Origin: an uncultured Tidjanibacter sp.
GTDB lineage: Bacteria > Bacteroidota > Bacteroidia > Bacteroidales > Rikenellaceae
Reading direction: 5' to 3'
NCBI GenBank assembly: GCA_947852905.1
Contig: CANTVF010000010.1
Span: 1 to 47,160 of the forward strand
Length of the DNA: 47,160 nt
A program made the translations under genes and the position numbers. The notes under the pieces were generated by a model, which worked only from the letters and a program-made list of their open reading frames with translations, did no database searches and had not been told where the DNA came from. The first letter of the stretch is position 1. Every line of letters starts with the position of its first letter. Below, one piece after another: positions 8,043 through 17,029 of the stretch.

Positions 8043-9995
8043 ATGTCAGTTCTGGAATTCGACAAAAACCGTCTGGGCAACCTCGAATATTCGTTGCGCC
8101 GCGAGATACTCTCCACCGACCGCGCAGGGGGATATATGAGTACGACCATCGTATGTTGCAACACGCGCAAATATCACGGTCTGTTCGTATGCCCGGCGAT
8201 AGAGGGAGACGAACACGAATACGTCATGCTGTCGTCGCTCGACGAAACCGTCCTGCAACACGACCAACCGTTCAACCTCGCCATACACCACTACCCCGGA
8301 GCCTACGAGCCGAAAGGGCACAAATATCTGATCGACTTCCGATACACGCCCATGCCGACGCTCACATACCGTGTCGGAGGCGTCGTACTGAAGAAGGAGC
8401 TGTTGTGGATACATTCGAGGCCTCATCTGCTCATACGCTATACGCTCATGGAAACGACATCGCCGACTACGCTACGACTCAGGCCGTTCCTCGCATTCCG
8501 CGACAAACATACGGTAGGCAAAGCCAACCTGTACGCCGACGGGCGCTCCTACCCCGTCCGCGGAGGTGTACGCAACAGGCTTTACGAACGTTTCCCGTGG
8601 CTTTACCTGCAAACCGACGCTCAGGAAACGGAATTCGTTCCTGCACCGGACTGGTACTACAACTTCGAATACGACGAGGAGCGCGACCGCGGATACGACT
8701 ATCTGGAAGATCTGCTCACAACGGGTTATTTCGAAATGCCGCTTACCAAAGATCGTCCGGTCGTCTTCTCATGCTCGCTTGAGGAGTTCGGCGACCCGAC
8801 GCGCCTGAACGACCTGTTCGAAGAAGAGGCCGCACACCGCACCCGCAAAGACGACATGTTGTCGTGCCTGCGCCACTCGGCACGTCAGTTCGTCGTCAGC
8901 CGAGGCGACGACACCGACGTCATAGCCGGTTATCCGTGGTTCGGAAGCTGGGGACGCGACACGTTCATATCGCTTCCGGGAATAACGCTGACACAGGGCG
9001 GAACGGAAAGTTGCATCAAGGTCATAGACACGCTCGTGGGACGCATGGCCGGCGGACTGTTTCCCAACATAGGCACGGCATACAACTCGGTAGATGCGCC
9101 GTTATGGTTTTTCTGGACACTGCAACGGCTCGCGGGACATACCGGCGAAGAGAGAATATGGCTACGCTACGGCGACACCATGAAAAACATATTGGAATCG
9201 TACCATCGCGGCATAGGCGACGCAATAATGGTGAATGCCGACGGACTGGTGTGCGCCGGCACCGAAGGGCTGGCCATGACATGGATGGACGCCGTAGTGG
9301 ACGGCATTCCCGTAACCGGGAGGGAGGGCTATCAGGTCGAGGTCAACGCACTATGGTACAATGCCGTATGCTATACGCTGCACCTCGCGGACAAGTTCGA
9401 CGACAGAGACTTCACCCTTAGGTGGCAGGCATGGCCGGAACGAATATCCGGGGCGTTCGCCGAAATGTTCTGGTACGAGGAGGAGGGTTATCTGGCCGAC
9501 TACGTGTCGCCCGACGGAGAAAGGAACACATTCGTGCGTCCCAACCAGATAATAGCCTGTTCGCTCGACTACAAGATACCTACCGAGGCGCAACGTATAG
9601 CGATCATAGACACCGTGCGCAACCATCTGCTCACTTCGCGCGGACTGCGCACCCTATCGCCCCGCAATCCGCAATATCAGGGACATTACGGAGGCGACCA
9701 GCCCACCCGCGACAGGCAATATCATCAGGGTACCGTATGGGTATGGCTGCTGGAACACTACGTCAGAGCCTGCTTCGACATCAAAGGCCACAGATTCCTG
9801 AAAGAAGCCGAAGAACTGCTGGAAGGTTTCGAGGAAGACTTGTCGAGTTACGGCATCGGTTCCGTACCGGAGATATACGACGGCGATCCGCCACATGCGC
9901 AGCGCGGCGCCGTATCGCAGGCATGGAGCGTGGGAGCGCTGCTCGAAATAGACGCACTGATAAAACATTACCGCCGCCGTCATACCGAGCGATAG
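8043..9995 (+). CDS. glycogen debranching enzyme (amylo-alpha-1,6-glucosidase type)
   Basis: A 650-residue protein with a bacterial GDE N-terminal beta domain (residues 1 to about 220) and an (alpha/alpha)6 GDE C-terminal domain (about 280-645). Diagnostic stretches are Y297-P-W-F-G-S-W-G-R-D306-T-F-I-S-L-P-G, then T-W-M-D-A and N-A-L-W-Y-N-A, and H-Q-G-T-V-W-V-W-L near the end. Members hydrolyse alpha-1,6 branches left after phosphorylase action, in the cytoplasm. It sits second in the glycogen operon, directly after the synthase-phosphorylase fusion, which fits that role. It corresponds to the second half of the eukaryotic bifunctional debrancher; no 4-alpha-glucanotransferase half is fused here. 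Confidence 0.93.
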   Translation: MSVLEFDKNRLGNLEYSLRREILSTDRAGGYMSTTIVCCNTRKYHGLFVCPAIEGDEHEYVMLSSLDETVLQHDQPFNLAIHHYPGAYEPKGHKYLIDFRYTPMPTLTYRVGGVVLKKELLWIHSRPHLLIRYTLMETTSPTTLRLRPFLAFRDKHTVGKANLYADGRSYPVRGGVRNRLYERFPWLYLQTDAQETEFVPAPDWYYNFEYDEERDRGYDYLEDLLTTGYFEMPLTKDRPVVFSCSLEEFGDPTRLNDLFEEEAAHRTRKDDMLSCLRHSARQFVVSRGDDTDVIAGYPWFGSWGRDTFISLPGITLTQGGTESCIKVIDTLVGRMAGGLFPNIGTAYNSVDAPLWFFWTLQRLAGHTGEERIWLRYGDTMKNILESYHRGIGDAIMVNADGLVCAGTEGLAMTWMDAVVDGIPVTGREGYQVEVNALWYNAVCYTLHLADKFDDRDFTLRWQAWPERISGAFAEMFWYEEEGYLADYVSPDGERNTFVRPNQIIACSLDYKIPTEAQRIAIIDTVRNHLLTSRGLRTLSPRNPQYQGHYGGDQPTRDRQYHQGTVWVWLLEHYVRACFDIKGHRFLKEAEELLEGFEEDLSSYGIGSVPEIYDGDPPHAQRGAVSQAWSVGALLEIDALIKHYRRRHTER

Positions 9996-10084
9996 ACCGA
10001 CGACTGCGGACGACGGAACGCCTATCAAAGACGTACCCGTCGCAAGAATGAATATACGAACACAAAACATAAAGACTATACGCA

Positions 10085-11404
10085 ATGAGAGTACTTATGT
10101 TCGGCTGGGAGTTTCCGCCGCATATAGCCGGCGGCTTGGGTACGGCCTGCTACGGCATGACACGCGGTCTCGCCAAAAACGGCGTGGACGTCATATTCGT
10201 CATGCCCAAGGCTTACGGCGACGAGGACCAACGGTTCGTTCGTGTAGTCAACGCCAGCGATGTGGAGGCCGTTTACCGTGAAGACGGCATATCAGAGGCC
10301 CTGTGGAACAAGGTCTCATTCATGCAGATCGACTCCAACATGGTCCCCTACTCCTCGCCAGAAGAGTTCGCCTGCGAACACGAAAAATGGTTGTCGGCAG
10401 GCGAAAGGAACTTGCGACGCGGCGACGTATGGAGCGAACGCTACACATTCTCCGGAGCTTACGGAGCAAATCTTATGGAAGAAGTGGCGCGTTACGCCGT
10501 AGTCGCCGAACAGGTAGCCCGCGATCTGGCGGGGCAGTTCGACGTCATACACGCCCACGACTGGCTCACCTACTGTGCCGGCATAGCCGCGAGCCGCGTT
10601 TCTGGCAAACCGCTGGTGATACACGTACACGCCACCGAATACGACCGCAGCGGCGAGAACGTAAATCCCGCCGTATATGACATAGAAAAGGCCGGCATAC
10701 TGGCCGCCGATGCGGTAATCACTGTCAGCAACCTGACGCGCAACATAGTGATAACGCGCTACGGAGCCGATCCGGACAAGGTTTTCACCGTCCACAACGC
10801 CGTCCGTTTCGCTCCGGGCGACGACATGGCTGCGGAACGTTTTCTCGACGACAAGATAGTCACTTTTCTGGGACGCATAACATACCAGAAGGGACCAGAC
10901 TACTTCGTCGAAGCGGCCGCCAAGGTGCTGCAACGTACCAACGGTGTTCGCTTCGTAATGGCAGGCAGCGGCGATATGATGCCTCACGTGGTAAGACGTG
11001 TGGCCAAACTGGGTATATCGGACAGATTCCATTTCACCGGCTTCCTGCGCGGAGCCGAGGTAAACCGCATGTTCGCGCTGAGCGATGTGTATGTGATGCC
11101 TTCGGTATCCGAGCCTTTCGGCATATCGCCTCTGGAAGCCATGCGTTCCAACGTCCCGGTCATAATATCGAAACAATCCGGCGTCGCCGAGATACTGAAG
11201 TACGCCGTCAAAGTTGATTACTGGGATGTAGACGCCATGGCCGACGCCATATACGGACTGGTCACATATCCTGCGCTGGGACACATGTTCGCCGACAAGG
11301 GGCACGAGGAGGTCACCGGGCTGAAATGGGACAATGCGGCGGCGAAAATCAAAGCCGTATACGAACACGTAACGGGAGCGGAGCATAACGCCGCATCAAT
11401 ATAG
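10085..11404 (+). CDS. GT4-family glycosyltransferase, glycogen-operon type
   Basis: A 439-residue GT-B fold glycosyltransferase. The N-terminal Rossmann domain opens with G-W-E-F-P-P-H-I-A-G-G-L-G-T, the donor-binding glycine loop shared with starch synthases. I-H-A-H-D-W-L-T lies near residue 155, and the C-terminal domain carries the E-x7-E motif (E343-P-F-G-I-S-P-L-E351). It resembles both GT4 and the ADP-glucose GT5 synthases. Its position between the debranching enzyme and GH57 genes suggests action on alpha-glucans, perhaps as a second glucan-elongating transferase. Donor and acceptor are not decided by sequence, so I leave the symbol empty. Confidence 0.88.
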   Translation: MRVLMFGWEFPPHIAGGLGTACYGMTRGLAKNGVDVIFVMPKAYGDEDQRFVRVVNASDVEAVYREDGISEALWNKVSFMQIDSNMVPYSSPEEFACEHEKWLSAGERNLRRGDVWSERYTFSGAYGANLMEEVARYAVVAEQVARDLAGQFDVIHAHDWLTYCAGIAASRVSGKPLVIHVHATEYDRSGENVNPAVYDIEKAGILAADAVITVSNLTRNIVITRYGADPDKVFTVHNAVRFAPGDDMAAERFLDDKIVTFLGRITYQKGPDYFVEAAAKVLQRTNGVRFVMAGSGDMMPHVVRRVAKLGISDRFHFTGFLRGAEVNRMFALSDVYVMPSVSEPFGISPLEAMRSNVPVIISKQSGVAEILKYAVKVDYWDVDAMADAIYGLVTYPALGHMFADKGHEEVTGLKWDNAAAKIKAVYEHVTGAEHNAASI

Positions 11405-11445
11405 ATTCCACGGAAGGAAAAACGAAAAGAAAAGCAACGGTCAAT

Positions 11446-12699
11446 ATGAAAGAGATAACCTTATTTTTTCAGGTACACCAACCCATGCGGCTGAGGACAT
11501 ACCGCTTTTTCGATATGGGCAGAGACCACAATTACCTCGACGACGCCCGCAACCGCACAGCAATGCAAAGTATTGCGGCAGAAAGCTATATCCCGGCCAA
11601 CGAAATGTTGTTAAACCTCATCAGGAAGTACGACGGACGGCTCAAAGTGAGTTTCTACATATCGGGACTTGCCATCGAGCAGATGCGTTCGTTCGCCCCT
11701 GAAGCCCTACAGGGTTTCCGCAAACTCGCCGCGACCGGTTGCGCGGAATTCGTCGCAGGCACATACTCGCATTCGTTCGCAGCTCTCGCAGGCCGGGAAG
11801 CTCTGGAAAAAGAGGTCGAACTGCACACGGCGATGATGCAGGCCGAGTTCGGCGTCCGTCCGACCGCTTTCTTCGACACCGCCATGCTTTATGACGACGC
11901 CATAGGCGGCATGATAGCCGACATGGGATTCAAAACCATACTCGCCGAAGGGGCGCGCCATGTGCTGGGTTGGAAAAGCCCGAACTTCGTATATGCCAAT
12001 CCGCAAGACCAGAAAGTAAGACTGTTGTTGCGTAATTACCGTCTCAGCGACGATCTGGCGTTCCGCTTCTCCGACAGCCGCTGGAACGAATGGCCGCTGA
12101 CTGCCGACAAATTCGCGGGCTGGATACGCGAATCGGAGGGCGAAACATTCAACATATTCACCGACTATGCTGCCATAGGAGCATGGAACAAGGAGCAGTC
12201 TGGCATATTCGACTTCATAAAGGCATTCGTGGATAACGTATGCCGCGACGATGATATGAGGTTCGCCACCGTAACGGAAAGCGCCGCAGCGCATCAACCG
12301 ATAGGCGTACTGTACGTCAACCACGAAACCACATGGGCCGACGAGGAGCGCGACACGTCGTCTTGGCTCGGCAACGAACTGCAACAGGAGGCTTTCGGCA
12401 AACTGTATGCACAACAGGAAAACGTCCGCAGACTCGACGATCCTGATTTCAACCATGTATGGCAGTTCCTGCAGAACGCAGACAATTTCTACTGGATGGC
12501 CACGAAATGGTTTACCGACAGCAACCAGCAGATCAGCGGCAGTCCGTACAATTCGAGTTACGAGGCGTTTATAAACTATATGAATGTCCTCAGCGACTTC
12601 ATAAACGAACTGGCTAGACGCGCGGAATCTTCAGGCATAGAATTTGCACCTCTCGACGACAAGACGACGGAAAAGCCGACGTCTATAATAAACCCATAA
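11446..12699 (+). CDS. GH57 alpha-amylase-like protein, probably lacking the catalytic nucleophile
   Basis: A 417-residue protein with the GH57 opening F-F-Q-V-H11-Q-P and the family's (beta/alpha)7 barrel length. In active GH57 alpha-amylases the third conserved region reads about R-N-T-E-L-I-Y, with Glu as nucleophile. Here it is F-D-T-A146-M-L-Y, so the nucleophile is alanine (codon GCC at 11881). The fourth region, normally M-D-Y-E-T-F-G-E-H, is T-D240-Y-A-A-I-G-A-W: the acid Asp is kept but the neighbours have diverged. The following E-G-A-R-H-V-L-G-W-K-S-P-N is conserved. Such alpha-amylase-like homologues are described in GH57, and a glucan-binding or regulatory role is likely. It is fourth in the glycogen operon. 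Confidence 0.88.
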   Translation: MKEITLFFQVHQPMRLRTYRFFDMGRDHNYLDDARNRTAMQSIAAESYIPANEMLLNLIRKYDGRLKVSFYISGLAIEQMRSFAPEALQGFRKLAATGCAEFVAGTYSHSFAALAGREALEKEVELHTAMMQAEFGVRPTAFFDTAMLYDDAIGGMIADMGFKTILAEGARHVLGWKSPNFVYANPQDQKVRLLLRNYRLSDDLAFRFSDSRWNEWPLTADKFAGWIRESEGETFNIFTDYAAIGAWNKEQSGIFDFIKAFVDNVCRDDDMRFATVTESAAAHQPIGVLYVNHETTWADEERDTSSWLGNELQQEAFGKLYAQQENVRRLDDPDFNHVWQFLQNADNFYWMATKWFTDSNQQISGSPYNSSYEAFINYMNVLSDFINELARRAESSGIEFAPLDDKTTEKPTSIINP

Positions 12700-12710
12700 A
12701 AAATACTGAT

Positions 12711-13208
12711 ATGAATTTAAAGATCATGACAACCGCAGCCTTGTGCGTACTTATGCTCGGAGCCTGCGGCAACCGCAACGCCAAAACGGACGATGCGAAG
12801 GGCAAACCGACTACGACAACCGCCACGAACGGCAAAGGGCTGAATGCCGACTCCCGCTACGGCACTATCGTCAGCGAACGCTATTACGGACTGCTGCCTG
12901 CTGCCGACGGCCCCGGTATAGACTACGACCTCGTGCTGATCCGTCAGAAAGGCAGTAATCACGGCATATACTCGCTGATGATGACCTACATAGAAGGCGA
13001 AAACGGCAACGACGTCTCTTTCCTCGAAACGGGCGATTTCGCCGCATCTACCAAAGACGGAATGAAATATTTCACATTCACGCCCGACAGCGAATCGGCG
13101 GCAGAGACTTTCTATATAGTGGAGCCATCGGGCGATCTCACGCTCGTCGGCAAAGATCTGAAACGCGCCGCATCGAAACTGAACTATACGCTGCGCAGAA
13201 TCAAATAA
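12711..13208 (+). CDS. NlpE-like lipoprotein without the CxxC pair
   Basis: A 165-residue lipoprotein: the signal ends in lipobox L16-G-A-C19, then a Thr/Asn-rich linker to about residue 45. The folded part matches the NlpE N-terminal domain, with Y-Y-G-L-L-P-A64-A-D-G67-P-G-I-D-Y-D-L and a closing L-N-Y-T-L-R. NlpE usually has P-C-A-D-C at this place; both cysteines are replaced here (A64, G67), so copper binding through that pair is not expected. It starts 11 nt after the GH57 stop, so it belongs to the glycogen operon transcript, although a function in envelope sensing or binding would have no obvious link to glycogen. The first copy of the dispersed repeat follows, with its hairpin acting as a likely terminator. 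Confidence 0.75.
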   Translation: MNLKIMTTAALCVLMLGACGNRNAKTDDAKGKPTTTTATNGKGLNADSRYGTIVSERYYGLLPAADGPGIDYDLVLIRQKGSNHGIYSLMMTYIEGENGNDVSFLETGDFAASTKDGMKYFTFTPDSESAAETFYIVEPSGDLTLVGKDLKRAASKLNYTLRRIK

Positions 13209-13275
13209 GGCAGCCAACTCTGCAATAACCGGAGACGTTCGATCGATAACGACGACTATCCGATCTGAAAATACA

Positions 13276-13447
13276 TAAAGGGATCGTGTCAAAACTTAGC
13301 GTTTTGACACGATCCCTTTATGGTGTATGAGAACGGGTAAAATACAAAGGTGTGGATGTGAGGACGATAGGATTTTACGGAAGTAAATAGCTTGGTCCGA
13401 ATCACGATAAAAACGCAACAGACTGCCCGTTATGACACACTGTCAAT
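13276..13447 (+). repeat. dispersed intergenic repeat, copy A (hairpin plus conserved blocks)
   Basis: The hairpin is a perfect 20-bp stem (13276-13295 with 13301-13320) and 5-nt loop, starting 67 nt after the lipoprotein stop. Downstream are conserved block 1 (13385-13400, AAATAGCTTGGTCCGA) and block 2 (13421-13440, GACTGCCCGTTATGACACAC). Copies B (34775) and C (46955) share both blocks with the same 36-nt offset but different stems. The hairpin probably terminates the glycogen operon. The rest of 13209-13604 shows nothing else. Confidence 0.8.
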
Positions 13448-13604
13448 TTATCTCCCGACATGCGTACTGTTCGTACAACACCCGCAACGACATGTCGCCT
13501 ATTCCTGACCCGCCGTTTTCCACATGACCCGTAAACACCGCCTGCCTCTGACGGCCGAATACGGAAACATATACGAATGCAAACCGCACGCAACGCGATA
13601 CCGG

Positions 13605-14255
13605 CTAATAGGAGTCGGACGCACGCCGGTATTCGATAATGTCGGCAATCGTCAAGACCGGGAAACCGTGGTCAGCACCGAAACCAATGATCTGCGGCAA
13701 TCGTGCCATAGTCCCGTCCTCATTGGTCAGTTCACACAATACAGCGGCATCGCCCAATCCGGCGATACGGACAATATCCACACTACCTTCCGTATGACCG
13801 TCGCGTTCGAACACTCCGCCAGCGCGTGCGATCAACGGAAACACGTGTCCCGGTTTGCAAAGGTCTCCCGGACGTGCCCCTTCGGCAATGGCTGTCCTTA
13901 TGGTCGTTATCCTGTCTGCGGCCGACACCCCTGTCGTAACGCCGCTGGCAGCCTCTATAGATACAGTGAAATTGGTCCCGTAACGGCTGGTATTATCCCG
14001 CACCATAAGCCGTAGATCGAGTTCGGCCGCTTTCCTGTCCGTAATACACAGACACACTATGCCGCTGCATTCGCGTATCATCAAAGCCATATCGGCGACA
14101 GTCATACTGCTCGCCGGAAAAACAAGGTCTCCTTCGTTTTCCCTGTTCTCGTTATCGACGAGCAATATACCGCGTCCGCCGCGCAGAGCTTCCACGGCTT
14201 TCTCTACTCGCTGCCGGGCATTGCCGGCAAGTTTCACGCAATCCGTCATTTTCAT
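13605..14255 (-). CDS. ribB: 3,4-dihydroxy-2-butanone 4-phosphate synthase
   Basis: A 216-residue stand-alone RibB. It converts ribulose 5-phosphate to formate and the four-carbon precursor of riboflavin. Signature stretches: D34-N-E-N-R-E-N-E-G-D43 (metal and substrate loop), [17 protein letters not shown] and H-T-E-G-S-V-D-I. No GTP cyclohydrolase II (RibA) domain is attached, unlike the RibBA fusion common in many bacteria. The gene is isolated: AraC on the right is divergent and the dispersed repeat lies on the left. I looked for an FMN riboswitch in the roughly 170-nt leader and found none. Confidence 0.95.
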   Translation of the reverse strand: MKMTDCVKLAGNARQRVEKAVEALRGGRGILLVDNENRENEGDLVFPASSMTVADMALMIRECSGIVCLCITDRKAAELDLRLMVRDNTSRYGTNFTVSIEAASGVTTGVSAADRITTIRTAIAEGARPGDLCKPGHVFPLIARAGGVFERDGHTEGSVDIVRIAGLGDAAVLCELTNEDGTMARLPQIIGFGADHGFPVLTIADIIEYRRASDSY

Positions 14256-14424
14256 AATACTGTTCTTGTAAACGTTGAATAAATCCCATATACGCCGGAC
14301 GGATCGTTCTCCAAGCCGTTCCGCAATTTCTCAATGCTCCAGTCACCGCATCACGTGCATACGGTCGAGTACATACCGGTAGCCCCCCGATAAGGACGCA
14401 TTTCTTCCGACCTGCCGACAACGG

Positions 14425-14432
14425 CAAAGATA
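14425..14432 (-). promoter_or_regulatory. probable -7 element for ribB
   Basis: TATCTTTG on the minus strand (14432-14425) matches the Bacteroidetes consensus. It implies a leader of about 165 nt before the ribB ATG. The -33 region is only a weak match. Confidence 0.5.
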
Positions 14433-14480
14433 ATTCTGCCGCACGACAGGAAATGATCTTAAATTAACATAACATAATAC

Positions 14481-14488
14481 TATATTTG
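14481..14488 (+). promoter_or_regulatory. probable -7 element for the AraC gene
   Basis: TATATTTG matches TAnnTTTG. It overlaps the TTG codon at 14486 that would otherwise open the reading frame, so translation from the ATG at 14510 is preferred. Confidence 0.5.
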
Positions 14489-14509
14489 CAAACTTTTAAC
14501 CATACGATC

Positions 14510-15388
14510 ATGAAAGGCACGAAAATATTGCAACGCAAGATATTACACGAATCCGGCCGCTCCTTCACGTTCACGAGAGACATGCGTCTGACAGTACCTC
14601 TACACTATCACTACGAATACGAACTCATACGCATCACCTCCGGTTACGGCCGAGAGTTCGTCGGTGACGCGGCAGTCGAATATGCGCCCGGAGACATGAC
14701 GCTCATCGGAACCAATGTACCGCATCTTCACCTGTGCGATTCGATGACAGGCATTCCGGTCGAGCGTAGCCGTTGCGACATGATCCAGTTTCCGCCGTCT
14801 CTGTTCCCGGCAGACATGGAGCGCATAGACGAATATGCCCAGATACGGGAATTGCTGACAGCAAGCGCCCGCGGCATACGTTTCACCGACGCTACCGCCG
14901 TGGAACAGGCATGTGCCATGATGGAATATATAGACACGCTCTACGGTACGGAACGTATCGTATGCTTGCTGCGGATACTCGACATTCTCGCACGGAGCGA
15001 AGGACATCGTCTCATCTCCACACTCGGCTACGGCAATACCACCGACATGTACGCCGGCGACGAACCTGTCAACAAAGTATACGCCTATTTATTAAATAAT
15101 TTTAATAATACGATAACACTCGAACAAATAGCCGCCTACGTCAATCTAAGTCCCGCCTCGCTATGCCGTTATTTCAAACAGAGAACGGACAAAACGATTT
15201 TCCGCTGTCTGGCCGAAATACGCACTGAGCAGGCATGCCGCCTGCTGGCCTACTCCGAACTTCCGGTTTTCCAGATAGCCGACCGTACAGGCTTCAGAAA
15301 CATGGCGCATTTCAACCGCACGTTCAAAGAGATCAACGGCGCCACGCCGACAGAATACCGTCGCATGGTACGCCAATGCACCGACTGA
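14510..15388 (+). CDS. AraC-family transcriptional regulator with cupin sensor domain
   Basis: A 292-residue regulator. Residues about 15-130 form a cupin-like ligand domain (P-L-H-Y-H-Y-E-Y-E-L-I-R, then Y-A-P-G-D-M-T-L-I-G-T-N-V-P-H). Residues about 185-290 hold the two helix-turn-helix motifs of AraC/XylS proteins (I-T-L-E-Q-I-A-A-Y-V-N-L-S, and I-A-D-R-T-G-F-R-N-M-A-H-F-N-R-T-F-K, then T-P-T-E-Y-R-R). The likely effector is a small sugar-like compound, but nothing nearby identifies it. No clear target operon adjoins. Its last 39 bases are the first element of a 164-bp tandem array that repeats them twice more downstream. Confidence 0.9.
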   Translation: MKGTKILQRKILHESGRSFTFTRDMRLTVPLHYHYEYELIRITSGYGREFVGDAAVEYAPGDMTLIGTNVPHLHLCDSMTGIPVERSRCDMIQFPPSLFPADMERIDEYAQIRELLTASARGIRFTDATAVEQACAMMEYIDTLYGTERIVCLLRILDILARSEGHRLISTLGYGNTTDMYAGDEPVNKVYAYLLNNFNNTITLEQIAAYVNLSPASLCRYFKQRTDKTIFRCLAEIRTEQACRLLAYSELPVFQIADRTGFRNMAHFNRTFKEINGATPTEYRRMVRQCTD

Positions 15389-15847
15389 CACGCCTGCCAC
15401 CCGAAGGAACGACACTATGCCGAATGAAATCTTAACTCCCGTCATTTACTCCTCGCAATACGGCACGCCGCGTACGCCGTGGTATCGCATAAACTGCACA
15501 ATATTCACACTGACAGAATACCGTCGCATGGTACGCCAATGCACCGACTGAGCCGTATGCCACCCCGAAGGAACGACACTATGCCGAATAAAATCTTCAC
15601 TCCCGTCCTTTGATCCTCGCAATACGGCAAACCGCATCCGCCATGGTATCGCATAAACTGCACAATATTCACACTGACAGAATACAGTCGCATGGTACGC
15701 CAATGCACCGACTGAGCCGTCTGCCACCCCGAAGGAACGACACTCTGCCGAATGAAATCTTAACTCACGTCATTTACTCCTCGCAATACGGCACACCGCG
15801 TACGCCGTGGTATCGCATAAACCGCACAATATTCACACTGACAGAAT
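15350..15847 (+). repeat. three tandem ~164-bp repeats that begin with the 3' end of the AraC gene
   Basis: Units start at about 15350, 15513 and 15677 (offsets 163 and 164) and the array ends near 15847, where the next unit start breaks off after a few bases. Each unit begins with the AraC tail coding for T-E-Y-R-R-M-V-R-Q-C-T-D-stop and continues through a shared noncoding part. Copies differ at only a few positions, so the duplication looks recent. The unit length is not a multiple of three, so no repeated protein is encoded. From 15850 to 16290 I see no gene. Confidence 0.9.
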
Positions 15848-16295
15848 CGTCCACGACATGACAGATACCGCAGCGGCACACGCCTCGTCGGACAACCCAC
15901 ACCGCCGACCGCCGCAACACTCGATTTTCCAGTTCCGCCACAACGCCATTCGGGATTTCAGCAACGATACCACTACTATGCGTCGCCCGAAACTCACGAT
16001 ACGGCCTTCCTCCGTTACGCATTCTACATAGAACGAATATAATATAAGCGACTTCGCCGGATTCCTCCTTTCCAGTCGACACCTGCCATCCAACCTCACC
16101 AGGATACGCCGATCCCCTCTGAGACAGACTCCGACATTATCCTGACATCCTCATAGAGACAAACTCCCGCAAAACAAACAGCACAGCAAATCCTTCGAAG
16201 CTAAATACAAGCCATATATACTCTCCTGACCGTCTGACGGCATCCGCCTTTTTCATCACCTGCGTCTTATACCGTCGTCCATATAAAGACACAAA

Positions 16296-16325
16296 ACGGC
16301 AGTCCGGAATACTCCGGACTGCCGT
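16296..16325 (-). terminator. terminator of the thrS-infC transcript
   Basis: A perfect 13-bp stem (16296-16308 with 16313-16325) and 4-nt loop lies 27 nt beyond the infC stop. On the minus strand it is followed by CGTTTTGTG, a short T-rich tail. Confidence 0.75.
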
Positions 16326-16351
16326 CAATGTACGGCAAACATTGCCGCAAT

Positions 16352-16957
16352 CTATTTTTTAGGCTTCGGGGCAAGCATCATGGTCATTCGCTTACCCTCC
16401 AGCTTAGGCATCATTTCCACTTTGGCCAACTCCTCCAGATCGGTAGCGAAACGCAACAGCAATATTTCGCCCTGCTCCTTGAAGACTATAGAACGACCTT
16501 TGAAAAAGACATATGCCTTGACCTTGGCGCCCTCCTGCAGAAAGTTCTGCGCATGACGCAGTTTGAAGTTATAATCATGGTCGTCCGTTTGGGGTCCGAA
16601 ACGGATCTCCTTGATGACTACCTTTACAGATTTGGCTTTCAATTCCTTGGCCTTACGCTTCTGCTGGTAGAGGAACTTCTGATAATCGGCGATGCGACAT
16701 ACGGGCGGATCGGCCTTAGGCGATATTTCTATCAGGTCCAATTCCTGTTCACGCGCCATTTTGAGCGCCTGACTCGTCGGCATCACTGCCGAACCTCCTT
16801 CGATCTCCTCTCCGACTACACGAACCTGTGGTACCGAAATCTGTTCGTTGATCCTGTTCGGCATCTCCTTTTCGACCCTGCCCTGCGGACGACGAGGCTG
16901 TTGCCCGCCGCTGCTACCGGCCGGTCTCGGATGATAAGTTTTCTTTACAGTGTTTAT
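16352..16957 (-). CDS. infC: translation initiation factor IF-3, apparently with an AUA start codon
   Basis: IF-3 prevents premature 50S joining and proofreads start codons. The conserved core ([41 protein letters not shown]) is complete. The first in-frame ATG (16862-16864) has an AAGGAG directly abutting it, too close to work. The frame stays open further to an ATA at 16957-16955, which sits 8 nt after a strong AGGAGG (16964-16971 region), itself overlapping an in-frame TAG. Starting there gives 201 residues with a basic, Pro/Gly/Gln-rich N-terminal extension. Rare start codons such as AUU are known for infC in other bacteria and allow autoregulation. It follows thrS, but rpmI and rplT, usually next, are absent. 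Confidence 0.85.
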   Translation of the reverse strand: MNTVKKTYHPRPAGSSGGQQPRRPQGRVEKEMPNRINEQISVPQVRVVGEEIEGGSAVMPTSQALKMAREQELDLIEISPKADPPVCRIADYQKFLYQQKRKAKELKAKSVKVVIKEIRFGPQTDDHDYNFKLRHAQNFLQEGAKVKAYVFFKGRSIVFKEQGEILLLRFATDLEELAKVEMMPKLEGKRMTMMLAPKPKK

Positions 16958-16998
16958 AGCTGTGTCCTCCTATGATTAGTAAAACTTGTATTTATCGT

Positions 16999-17029
16999 AT
17001 ACGGCATACGTTCAATTACCATGCCGTAT
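16999..17029 (-). promoter_or_regulatory. hairpin between thrS and infC
   Basis: ATACGGCAT (16999-17007) is complementary to ATGCCGTAT (17021-17029), a 9-bp stem in the 86-nt gap between thrS and the infC start. No T tract follows, so it may be a processing or attenuation element rather than a terminator. Its role is inferred only from position. Confidence 0.4.

Noticed and set aside
13402-13593. A 63-codon minus-strand frame ending in the dispersed repeat
   Set aside because: Only its last residues resemble the reverse-strand tail shared with copies B and C; the rest shows no similarity, so I treat the shared part within the repeat rather than as a gene.
14256-14440. FMN riboswitch upstream of ribB
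   Set aside because: The leader lacks the conserved RFN element sequence segments.
15446-15727. A 93-codon minus-strand frame across the tandem array
   Set aside because: The repeat unit is not a multiple of three, so this frame shifts between units; it looks accidental.
15350-15847. CRISPR array
   Set aside because: Units are ~164 bp and nearly identical end to end, with no short-repeat/unique-spacer alternation and no cas genes.
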